A DNA stretch of 7,499 bases from an uncultured Bacilli bacterium (GCA_947627395.1 CANQVW010000073.1:1-7499), one strand, 5' to 3'. Shown: positions 1-5,767, counted from the stretch's first letter. Notes: a model not told the origin generated them from the letters alone. A program made the numbers and translations.

Positions 1-74
1 AAATATTTAACTCTCTTATACATATAATGTTTTATTCTACTTATATTATATTCCTTTTTTAAAAATGCAAGCGT

Positions 75-104
75 TTTATTTCTTTTTTCTTTAATATTTA
101 TGAT
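75..104 (+). promoter_or_regulatory. Possible pheA promoter
   Basis: A TATGAT hexamer at 99-104 lies 29 bases before the pheA start codon and is a fair -10 box (5 of 6 to TATAAT). The matching -35 position (about 75-81) holds only T-rich sequence, so the call is weak. A perfect TATAAT at 23-28 is an alternative, but its -35 would lie outside the window. I see no T-box, leader peptide or attenuator stem in the 133 bases before pheA. Confidence 0.3.
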
Positions 105-133
105 AAACTAATAGAAAAAAGGAAATAAAAAAA

Positions 134-1201
134 ATGAAAGATTTAAAAGACATTAGAAAAAAAATTGATGAAATTGATACACAAATGCAAACCTTGTTTG
201 AACAAAGACTAGATATAGTAGGTGAAGTGGCTTTATATAAACAGGAACATCATCTTCCTATCTTAGATGCTTCTAGAGAAAAAAGTATGATGGAAGAACA
301 TTTAAAACAAGTAAAAAAGGAAGAGTATCTTCCTTATTATCAAACCTTTTTAGAAGATCTCATTGATATTATGAAAGAATATCAAAAAAAGAAAATTGAA
401 TCTTTTCATGTAGCTTATCAAGGAAGTGAAGGTGCTTTTTCTCATTTGGCTAGTTTAGCTTGTTTTCCAAATGCTACACTTATCTCTTATCCAACCTTTG
501 AAGATGTCTTCATTGCGGTAAAGAATCGTGTAGTTGATTTTGGTGTTGTTCCCTTTGAAAATTCTTATACAGGTGAAGTTGGAGAAATATTAGATTTACT
601 GGCAAAATATGATTTATGTTTTAATAAAATCTATGATTTACAAATCCAACAAAATCTTTTAGGAATTCCTGGAGCAACCATCAATGATATAAAAGATGTT
701 TATTCAAAAGATCAAGCCATTGCTCAATCTAGTAAATTCTTAAAAAATAGAAACTTTACAATTCATGAATTTATGAATACAGCTCTTGCTGCAAAATATG
801 TTCATGAACAAAATGATAAATCTAAAGCTGCCATTGCTTCTTTAGAAACGGCAAAATTATATGATTTAGAAGTGATTGCGGAAGATATTAATACATCACA
901 ATCGAATACAACCAGATTTATTGTGTTATCTAGAACTTTAGATAAAGTGGGAAATCGTTTCAATCTTTCTTTTACATTAACCAATGAAATAGGCTCATTA
1001 GCTAAAATCATTAATATCATTACCAATCATCACTTTAATATGGAAAAAATACAGTCTCGTGCCATTAAAGATTTACCTTGGGAATATTATTTTCAAATTG
1101 AAATTGTTGGTGAATTAAATTCTAAAAATACAGAAGATTTATTGAATGAATTAAAAGAACATACAAAAGAATTAAAAATATTAGGTTGTTATACAAAATA
1201 A
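134..1201 (+). CDS. pheA: Bifunctional chorismate mutase / prephenate dehydratase (P-protein)
   Basis: The 355-residue protein converts chorismate to prephenate and then to phenylpyruvate, the committed steps of phenylalanine synthesis in the cytoplasm. Residues 1-88 form an AroQ-type chorismate mutase domain. R8, R25, K36, D45, R48 and E49 match the E. coli P-protein active site (R11, R28, K39, D48, R51, E52) at a constant offset of three, and Q84 is the likely Q88. Residues 92-268 are the prephenate dehydratase domain, with AYQGSEGAFS near 94, PFENSYTGEV at 140-149 and the family TTRF motif at 259-262. Residues 278-355 are a C-terminal ACT domain that normally binds phenylalanine. Its GALA motif reads GSLA, and the ESRP motif appears as QSRA at 307-310. 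Length is close to the usual 360-390. The ATG follows an AAGGAA sequence with 9 bases between. No other aromatic pathway gene is adjacent, and a hairpin follows at 1265. Confidence 0.95.
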   Translation: MKDLKDIRKKIDEIDTQMQTLFEQRLDIVGEVALYKQEHHLPILDASREKSMMEEHLKQVKKEEYLPYYQTFLEDLIDIMKEYQKKKIESFHVAYQGSEGAFSHLASLACFPNATLISYPTFEDVFIAVKNRVVDFGVVPFENSYTGEVGEILDLLAKYDLCFNKIYDLQIQQNLLGIPGATINDIKDVYSKDQAIAQSSKFLKNRNFTIHEFMNTALAAKYVHEQNDKSKAAIASLETAKLYDLEVIAEDINTSQSNTTRFIVLSRTLDKVGNRFNLSFTLTNEIGSLAKIINIITNHHFNMEKIQSRAIKDLPWEYYFQIEIVGELNSKNTEDLLNELKEHTKELKILGCYTK

Positions 1202-1264
1202 AAGTGAGCCTTGACTATCACAGTTTTCAAAGAAAATTTAGGTAAGCTGCCGCGCAAGAGAATT

Positions 1265-1290
1265 AGGCGTGGTGTGAAGCCTCGCCTTTT
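1265..1290 (+). terminator. Probable Rho-independent terminator after pheA
   Basis: AGGCG at 1265-1269 pairs with CGCCT at 1283-1287. After a T/T mismatch, GG at 1271-1272 pairs with CC at 1280-1281 around a 7-base loop. Four T residues follow, then CTTAT. The stem is GC-rich against its surroundings, but the T-run is short and can partly pair with GAA at 1260-1262. It lies 64 bases after the pheA stop, where a terminator is expected. Confidence 0.5.
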
Positions 1291-1437
1291 CTTATACCTT
1301 GTTTAGATGTTTGCATTAGTCAACATCCTGAAAAATACAAAAAAGATAGCACCAATAAAGTTATAAATAATTTCAAAGAACTTTATAAACAGGAAACGGT
1401 AGTTTCGCTTGATTTACAAGACTATTTTATGGTATAA
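1267..1437 (+). pseudogene. Possible coding relic, C-terminal fragment only
   Basis: A frame open from 1267 to the TAA at 1435-1437 encodes 56 residues, with no ATG except three codons from the end. The later part (from 1300) reads like real low-GC protein: CISQHPEKYKK, then NNFKELYKQE, ending in LQDYFMV. I do not recognise the family. There is no start codon or ribosome binding site, and the frame runs through the terminator-like hairpin, so it is not an intact gene. It may be the tail of a gene truncated when the neighbouring cassette arrived, or a chance frame. The lipoprotein promoter sits on its last codons. Confidence 0.25.
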
Positions 1438-1438
1438 T
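1409..1438 (+). promoter_or_regulatory. Promoter of the lipoprotein gene (extended -10)
   Basis: TTGATT at 1409-1414 (4 of 6 to TTGACA), an 18-base spacer and a perfect TATAAT at 1433-1438 preceded by TGG, an extended -10 signature. Transcription should start near 1445, leaving a leader of about 115 bases before the start codon. This gives the lipoprotein gene its own transcript, separate from pheA. Confidence 0.65.
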
Positions 1439-1550
1439 CACAGCGATAAACAGAAATTTGACGTTTTATCAAAACCAAATCGACTAAGTAGTCCCCTCGC
1501 TAATGAGATGCAAATTTCAATCAGACTTTGGACGAACGATATCAATATAT

Positions 1551-1555
1551 GGAGG
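1551..1555 (+). promoter_or_regulatory. Ribosome binding site that fixes the lipoprotein start
   Basis: GGAGG lies 5 bases before TTG 1561 and 11 bases before ATG 1567. It lies inside the longer frame that could begin at TTG 1528, which argues strongly against that upstream start. Confidence 0.7.
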
Positions 1556-1560
1556 TTTTC

Positions 1561-2523
1561 TTGAAAATGAAAAGAATTATTGTATCATTTATCATGCTTG
1601 TTTTATCAATAATACTTTTGATTTGGATAACTGGCTGTGGATTCATCTACGATGGTGATACCTCCGTGGCGGCAAAGAAGTTGGATTCGCTCATTGATTG
1701 CATCGAAAAAAAAGATAAGGAGGGCGTTAAAGCATTGTTTGCACCTAACAAACTTGCAAATATAGACGATTTTGACGAGAGCGTTCAAGAACTTTTCAAC
1801 TATTACGAGGGCGAATTTGTTTCTCATCCGAACAGTACTCCTGGATCTATGAAAGACAATGACTACGGCACAGTAAAAGAATATTTTTTAATACGGAATG
1901 TGGTATATACGACTGCCGACACATATTACTTTACGATTTTTTGGTATATTCGTGACGATACCGATAAAGAAAACGAAGGCATATGGTCACTTGACGTTAT
2001 GAGATTGAAAGATTCTCCTAGCAATAACGACTCCTATTGCTATATCGGTTCGGATTGGACGACAGGTATTCACGTAGGGGTGATTTCGTCGGAATATTAC
2101 TATGATTTGTTTTTTAATTATCTCCAAGAGGGAAACAGAAATGGACTAAAATCGTTGTTTGCCAAAAACGCCATTGCTCAAACAGATCATTTTGACGAGA
2201 GCATTGAAGAGCTATTTTTATACTATGAAGGAGATTATTGGTACGGCAATTGGAAAGACTCTGAATTTCAAAGTTCGAGAGAGAAAGGCGAAAAAGTAAT
2301 ATTTCACAACTTCGCACATAATGAAGTTACATCTAAACATTCGTATGATTTTGCTTTCAGATGGTGTTCACAGGATACCGCCGACGATGGCAATATAGGA
2401 CTGTGGTCGGTCTATGTAAAAAGATATGAATATGACGAGGAAACATATAGTGAAACGCTCCGCACTCCCTATTGGGGTGACGAACTTTGGAAAAACGGGA
2501 TCAATATAGGTGTTTTTGAGTAA
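1561..2523 (+). CDS. Lipoprotein of two tandem repeated domains, DUF5104-like
   Basis: Function unknown. From TTG 1561 it has 320 residues; ATG 1567 is nearly as likely (318). Starting at TTG 1528 would put 11 extra residues before the signal peptide and the GGAGG inside the gene. The N-terminus is a lipoprotein signal: Lys/Arg, a long hydrophobic run, then the lipobox ITGC with Cys 26, so the mature protein should be anchored to the outer face of the membrane. The rest is two copies of one domain, residues 40-175 and 180-320, offset by 140 residues. Matching pairs include KALFAPN / KSLFAKN, DFDESVQELF / HFDESIEELF, YYEGEF / YYEGDY and GIWSLDV / GLWSVYV. From memory the pattern resembles the DUF5104 group of Firmicute lipoproteins; I could not check this. 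Hand counts of single 60-base rows gave 37% and 45% GC here against 20% and 35% in pheA, and codons such as GAC, TCG and GCC are common, suggesting horizontal gain. It has its own promoter and terminator. Confidence 0.85.
   Translation: MKMKRIIVSFIMLVLSIILLIWITGCGFIYDGDTSVAAKKLDSLIDCIEKKDKEGVKALFAPNKLANIDDFDESVQELFNYYEGEFVSHPNSTPGSMKDNDYGTVKEYFLIRNVVYTTADTYYFTIFWYIRDDTDKENEGIWSLDVMRLKDSPSNNDSYCYIGSDWTTGIHVGVISSEYYYDLFFNYLQEGNRNGLKSLFAKNAIAQTDHFDESIEELFLYYEGDYWYGNWKDSEFQSSREKGEKVIFHNFAHNEVTSKHSYDFAFRWCSQDTADDGNIGLWSVYVKRYEYDEETYSETLRTPYWGDELWKNGINIGVFE
1678..2520 (+). repeat. Intragenic domain duplication in the lipoprotein gene
   Basis: Units at about 1678-2085 and 2098-2520 encode the two domain copies. 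They still share stretches at DNA level: ATTTTGACGAGAGC occurs exactly at 1769-1782 and 2189-2202, 420 bases apart, which equals the 140-residue protein offset. Most other positions have diverged, so the duplication is old but recognisable. Confidence 0.8.
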
Positions 2524-2654
2524 ATCCCTTAAAATAAGTGCATCTGTTTTTATGGGTGACAAGAACAACGTTTGATATTTTGCGGTTGAACATGGTTATG
2601 AAAAGACTAGGATAAGGCGATAGGATAAAATCGTTGGATCGTATCATGATATAC

Positions 2655-2689
2655 AAAAACTCTCGGGTAAATTCGTCCGAGAGTTTTTT
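2655..2689. terminator. Strong bidirectional Rho-independent terminator
   Basis: AAAAACTCTCGG (2655-2666) pairs perfectly with CCGAGAGTTTTT (2677-2688), a 12-bp stem with a 10-base loop and a run of six T at 2684-2689. The A-run on the left arm gives a T-run on the other strand, so it should stop transcripts from both directions. It sits between the convergent lipoprotein gene (+) and helix-turn-helix gene (-). The 130 bases between the lipoprotein stop and this stem hold nothing I can identify. Confidence 0.9.
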
Positions 2690-2758
2690 CCTTTACTTGA
2701 AAATATACTTTTAAAACTTTTTTGTTTTCTGTGGGAATTGCGTATGATTCGGCTTTTT

Positions 2759-3559
2759 TTATTCTTTCATATGAATCGCTTCTACTTGATTACGATAACA
2801 TACATAATAACGAATAATGAGAATCATAGAAAATATAATAGCCACCAAACATGTCACTAAAAATATAAATAAATGAATAGAGGTATCTTTTAAATCAATC
2901 ATGTAACAAATTACATATATTACAAAACATAATTGAGAAAATATAGTAAACAAAGATATAAAAACACTTTTATGAATGTTTTTAACCAATTGACTTTCAA
3001 CAATCCCTTCGATTTCTTCTTTATGATTTTTATGAATGATAGTATCAATAGATACAACATAACTACGATTATAATATAACTTTAGTAAAGGAAGGGCAAC
3101 ACTTAGTAAAGGTGTCACAAACATTTCAACTAAAAACACTATTTTTAAAATACTTAATATGGACATACTTCCTTCTTCTAAAGGGAGTTTTTTTAAAATT
3201 GCGAAAATGATTAAACAAAGAACAACGAATAAATCAAATAAAACAGAAAAAAGAGGGAAACGATGGGTTTGATATTGATTCACTTGATATTTTAAATGGG
3301 TATAATTTGTGCCATAAATTTTCTTTTTTTGTAAATCAATGATTTCAAAAGCTTCATTTTGAAAAGAAAGATAATCGACATGAAATAAATTAGCTAGTTG
3401 AACAATTTCAACTTCTGTTGGTTGTGTGATTCCTTTTTCCCAATTTCGAATTGTTTTTTTTGGAACTTTTAAAATAGTGGAAAGCTCTTTAAAACTAATT
3501 TTATAATCTCTTCTATATTTAAATAAATTGTATGCAACAAAGTTCACTTCATTCACCAC
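2759..3559 (-). CDS. Xre-type helix-turn-helix protein with four membrane segments
   Basis: A 266-residue protein joining an N-terminal DNA-binding domain (about residues 11-66) to a membrane region. The helix-turn-helix lies near SFKELSTILKVPKKTIRNWE at 22-41, with the usual Cro/C1 pattern of SxxELA-like first helix, TIRNWE recognition helix and a following helix at IVQLANLFHVD. Hydrophobic segments lie at about 102-123, 134-162 (perhaps longer than one span), 198-221 and 228-251. A membrane-tethered Xre regulator would fit, as found in many Firmicutes; the ligand and targets cannot be inferred. The start is GTG at 3557-3559, directly followed by another GTG. There is no ribosome binding site before it and the promoter leaves almost no leader. 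A third in-frame GTG (3545-3547) has GGTGA a few bases upstream and would remove four residues without touching the domain. The gene is monocistronic and converges on the lipoprotein gene. Confidence 0.85.
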   Translation of the reverse strand: MVNEVNFVAYNLFKYRRDYKISFKELSTILKVPKKTIRNWEKGITQPTEVEIVQLANLFHVDYLSFQNEAFEIIDLQKKKIYGTNYTHLKYQVNQYQTHRFPLFSVLFDLFVVLCLIIFAILKKLPLEEGSMSILSILKIVFLVEMFVTPLLSVALPLLKLYYNRSYVVSIDTIIHKNHKEEIEGIVESQLVKNIHKSVFISLFTIFSQLCFVIYVICYMIDLKDTSIHLFIFLVTCLVAIIFSMILIIRYYVCYRNQVEAIHMKE

Positions 3560-3566
3560 CCTATTG

Positions 3567-3596
3567 ATTATACCATAGTTTTTTGGTTTTTGGCAA
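3567..3596 (-). promoter_or_regulatory. Promoter of the helix-turn-helix membrane gene
   Basis: On the minus strand, TTGCCA (3591-3596), an 18-base spacer and a perfect TATAAT (3567-3572) preceded by TGG, an extended -10. The expected start of transcription is 3560-3562, only one to three bases before the GTG at 3559. Confidence 0.75.
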
Positions 3597-3599
3597 AGA

Positions 3600-3636
3600 A
3601 AAATAAAAAAAGAGCAGACAAAAATCTGTTCTTTTT
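3600..3636 (-). terminator. Rho-independent terminator upstream of the helix-turn-helix gene
   Basis: Arms 3607-3618 and 3625-3636 form a 12-bp stem around a 6-base loop. On the minus strand the stem is followed by TTTTTTTATTTTT, so it best fits transcripts running leftward from the SpoIID-domain side. It lies just before the -35 box at 3591-3596 and insulates that promoter. One pair is G/T on the plus strand and therefore an A/C mismatch in minus-strand RNA, which weakens it slightly. Confidence 0.75.
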
Positions 3637-3858
3637 AAAATGGTTCTTGATTCATCGAATATTGAATCAGTTGACCATATCTAACTCTTTTTTTAGAAGT
3701 GAGTTTACTTCTTTAAATTTCATCTAATAAATGTTCCCTAGGCCTCGACTTATTAGATCATAACCTATGAATTGGCGAAGTTCAATGAGGTTACTTAGGA
3801 TATAAAAAATCCTTTTTGGAAGCTTCATGTTTTGTACAAATTTGAAATGCCATTTCAT
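3635..3858 (-). pseudogene. Possible broken small gene
   Basis: On the minus strand, ATG 3858 opens a 44-residue frame ending at TAG 3724-3726, with protein-like stretches such as KLPKRIFYILSNLIELRQ. Immediately after the stop, ATG 3723 begins MKFKEVNSLLKKELD and ends at TGA 3667-3669. If the frame shifts near GAT ATG, translation continues as YGQLIQYSMNQEPF and stops at TAA 3635-3637, right at the terminator stem. One stop plus one frameshift would therefore join everything into a single product. Neither ATG has a ribosome binding site. I do not recognise the family, and the same bases form the hairpin chain, so the call is tentative. Confidence 0.25.
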
Positions 3859-3869
3859 CTTTTGTACAA
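3824..3869. repeat. Two 16-bp direct repeats with a palindromic TTGTACAA core
   Basis: TTCATGTTTTGTACAA at 3824-3839 and TTCATCTTTTGTACAA at 3854-3869 differ at one base and are exactly 30 bp apart, about three helical turns. Each contains the palindrome TTGTACAA, and between them lies GAAATGCCATTTC (3844-3856), a perfect odd palindrome. The second copy abuts a TATAAT on the minus strand (3869-3874). The arrangement suits a pair of operator sites for a dimeric regulator bound on one face of the DNA, but could equally be arms of an RNA hairpin. Confidence 0.5.
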
Positions 3870-3897
3870 TTATAGGATATCCATATTTTCTTGTTCT
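3869..3897 (-). promoter_or_regulatory. Possible promoter downstream of the SpoIID-domain gene
   Basis: A perfect TATAAT on the minus strand (3869-3874) lies 17 bases from AGAACA (3892-3897), which matches only three bases of a -35 box. There is no TG extension. If real, it would start a transcript near 3862 running leftward to the terminator at 3600-3636, giving an RNA of about 260 bases. Confidence 0.25.
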
Positions 3898-3908
3898 ATA
3901 CAAATTTT

Positions 3909-5693
3909 TTAAAAATATTTTTCAAATTCAAGTAAAGAAGAATAACGACCATTTGTATTTTTAAAAGTAATGTTACTATAAAACTTTTCTAAAATTGCTT
4001 TAAAATCTAAGCCTTGATTTGCATATTCATTCGCACCATATTGTGACATACCAACTCCGTGTCCTGAGCCACCTCCATAAAAATGAAGTGTATCCTCTTC
4101 CCATTCAAGTGCAAAAAATCCTGAAGGTAAGATGCTATCATTTTTAGTTACTCGTGAATAAATTGGATATTGATTTGTTCCATGGTACACCATAACATCA
4201 CTTATAGCATCTCTTGGACGAATAGTAAAACGAATGTTATATTGATTAATCATACGGAAGGTAAGTTGATCTGTTGTAACTTTTAAACTGACAACAACTC
4301 CACTTTCTCCTCGCTCATCAACTTCAATATTTTGAATATTACCAATATCATTAGGAAAATCTGCAATGACCCATTCTCCATCTTTTAATTGTGGGTAAGA
4401 TGATGGATAAGTAGCAGCCATCATTTTTAAATTCGCATTGATGGCATTCTTTAATTGTTCTTTTGTCATCAGAACATGCCAACGATGATTGGTATTTGCG
4501 CCACATGGACTATTGATTTGAATTTGTTTAAAAAATTGAAGCATACTTTCTTCACTATGTGAATCAAATTCAATTGGATTTCCTTCTTCGTCTTGGGTTA
4601 AGTTATGTCCAATCAAGTAAGGAATTTCATCAATGACATGATCTTCAATCCATACTTCATTTCCATTTGCGGTAAGTCCTGAAGAACCTGAAAAGTAATA
4701 AGCAATAATAGGCTCATCTTCATAGAACATACAAAGTCCTGAAGTTTGCGAAACAGCGCTTGAAGCAGCTTCTGTTGTTCCTATATTGTTATAGACTTGA
4801 CTTTGTTCACTATCATCAACAGCATATCCATAATTAGGAAATTTTTGATTGTATATATCTCGTTGTGCATACGTTCTTGCCGCAACTGCTTGTGCTTTTA
4901 AAGCTTCAGAATTCCAAGAAGATGGCATTTCTGATGGGACAACTTTTGTTAAATAATTTTCAATGGGAACTTCATTTACCAATAACATCTTACCTTCATA
5001 AATGGAAATTTCTAAACGTCCATAATAAGATGGTGCTCCTAATTGACGTGAGATGGAAGAAACACTAATTTCATTTGCTCCTTCAATCAGTAAACGTTTA
5101 TTTGTTTTGATATATGTTTTTCCAATCCACGCATCGATATAAGTTTCTTGAGAAGTGATGGATGTGTGAACATTAAATGCAATTTGTGTTTCTGCTGGAA
5201 TTTGGTAAGTTTCTAATCCATCAAAGGTTTGCATTCTCATTGTTGAATTACTATATAAAATAATGTTATCATGAAACAAAGTAGATATATCAGCAATATC
5301 TTGAATGCTATGACGAATACCAACACGAATATTTACAAAAGATGGTTTTCCATCAATTAATATTTTAATTAGTTTTTGTTCATTATATTGAACATAAACA
5401 TTTTCCATCCCTACCCATAAATCATCTATTGTGGCTGGGGATAACTTTCCATCTTCTAATCGAACAATTTCAAGTGTATCATCATAAGTTGTAATTGGGC
5501 AAGATCGTAATTCAATATATTGTTTTTCTCTATCAATCAATAAAACTTCTGTATGAATAATTTCTGTATCTTCTTTTTCTTCAACAGGTGGTGTAATTTC
5601 TGGTTCTTTTTCCTTTTCTTTTTCTTCTTTACATCCTGTAATCATAAACATTAAAAAGAAGAAAAGAAGAAAACATAAATACTTTTTTTTCAT
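3909..5693 (-). CDS. SpoIID/LytB-domain lipoprotein (peptidoglycan-acting)
   Basis: A 594-residue secreted lipoprotein: Lys-rich N-terminus, hydrophobic run and lipobox ITGC with Cys 21, then an acidic/Lys linker rich in KE to about residue 42. Residues 43-210 are an N-terminal extension of unclear fold. The SpoIID/LytB domain begins near 225 with the core VPIENYLTKVVPSEMP at 242-257, followed by the ALKAQAVAARTYA helix (264-276) and SGSSGLTANGNEVW (335-348), and closes with GGGSGHGVGMSQYGA (540-554). E255 corresponds to the glutamate regarded as catalytic in SpoIID. SpoIID proteins are lytic transglycosylases acting on peptide-free glycan in engulfment; LytB-type relatives enhance amidases, so either role is possible. 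Typical SpoIID proteins are about 300-380 residues, so this one is long. ATG 5693 follows AGGAGGA (5701-5707) with 7 bases between. It lies 57 bases after pyk and could be cotranscribed, but has its own promoter. Confidence 0.9.
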   Translation of the reverse strand: MKKKYLCFLLFFFLMFMITGCKEEKEKEKEPEITPPVEEKEDTEIIHTEVLLIDREKQYIELRSCPITTYDDTLEIVRLEDGKLSPATIDDLWVGMENVYVQYNEQKLIKILIDGKPSFVNIRVGIRHSIQDIADISTLFHDNIILYSNSTMRMQTFDGLETYQIPAETQIAFNVHTSITSQETYIDAWIGKTYIKTNKRLLIEGANEISVSSISRQLGAPSYYGRLEISIYEGKMLLVNEVPIENYLTKVVPSEMPSSWNSEALKAQAVAARTYAQRDIYNQKFPNYGYAVDDSEQSQVYNNIGTTEAASSAVSQTSGLCMFYEDEPIIAYYFSGSSGLTANGNEVWIEDHVIDEIPYLIGHNLTQDEEGNPIEFDSHSEESMLQFFKQIQINSPCGANTNHRWHVLMTKEQLKNAINANLKMMAATYPSSYPQLKDGEWVIADFPNDIGNIQNIEVDERGESGVVVSLKVTTDQLTFRMINQYNIRFTIRPRDAISDVMVYHGTNQYPIYSRVTKNDSILPSGFFALEWEEDTLHFYGGGSGHGVGMSQYGANEYANQGLDFKAILEKFYSNITFKNTNGRYSSLLEFEKYF

Positions 5694-5738
5694 CCTATAT
5701 TCCTCCTATAAATATTTCATCACAATGTTTCTATATTT

Positions 5739-5767
5739 ATTATACCAAAATTAATAGGAAACTTCAA
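5739..5767 (-). promoter_or_regulatory. Promoter of the SpoIID-domain gene, overlapping the end of pyk
   Basis: On the minus strand, TTGAAG (5762-5767, 4 of 6 to TTGACA), a 17-base spacer and a perfect TATAAT (5739-5744) preceded by TGG. The -35 box lies in the last codons of pyk. It looks like a vegetative sigma-A promoter rather than a sporulation sigma factor promoter. A leader of about 40 bases carries the AGGAGGA ribosome binding site. Confidence 0.7.

Larger units (their letters stand above)
1202..1560 (+). other. Intergenic stretch between pheA and the lipoprotein gene
   Basis: This 359-base stretch holds a GC-rich hairpin (1265-1290), a short open frame without a start codon (1267-1437), an extended -10 promoter (1409-1438), a leader of about 110 bases and a ribosome binding site (1551-1555). 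The leader can form a small hairpin right at the predicted transcript start: GATAAA at 1445-1450 pairs with TTTATC at 1465-1470. Base composition becomes less AT-rich than in pheA. I see no riboswitch that I can name. Confidence 0.5.
3607..3869. ncRNA. Chain of six inverted repeats, candidate structured RNA
   Basis: Nearly the whole interval can fold as consecutive hairpins. Their arms are: 3607-3618/3625-3636 (the terminator); 3648-3654/3663-3669 (7 bp, perfect); 3695-3700/3707-3712 (6 bp, perfect); 3722-3730/3750-3758 (9 bp, perfect); 3761-3766/3788-3793 enclosing 3768-3773/3779-3784; and 3832-3840/3861-3869 (9 bp) enclosing 3843-3849/3851-3857 (7 bp). A small 5-bp stem lies at 3797-3801/3809-3813. 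The 3722-3758 hairpin loop carries the overlapping self-complementary hexamers CCTAGG and AGGCCT, which could allow loop-loop contact. The strand is unclear. The terminator T-run favours the minus strand; three G/T pairs (3614/3629, 3735/3747, 3772/3780) are stable only in plus-strand RNA. I cannot match it to a known RNA family. AT-rich DNA yields chance hairpins, and a broken gene is the competing reading. Confidence 0.3.

Noticed and set aside
1..133. T-box or attenuator in front of pheA
   Set aside because: The stretch is AT-rich with no specifier stem, no T-box core sequence and no leader peptide followed by alternative stems.
802..1026. Minus-strand open frame inside pheA
   Set aside because: It lies wholly within the dehydratase and ACT coding sequence in another frame and shows no domain features. 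The same holds for the other opposite-strand frames inside the lipoprotein, SpoIID-domain and pyk genes.
1528..1560. Longer start for the lipoprotein at TTG 1528
   Set aside because: It has no ribosome binding site, puts charged residues before the signal peptide and swallows the GGAGG at 1551-1555 that fits TTG 1561 or ATG 1567.
3797..3817. Plus-strand terminator (AGGAT/ATCCT stem followed by five T)
   Set aside because: The stem has five pairs only and no plus-strand gene precedes it; it is listed only as a minor element of the hairpin chain.
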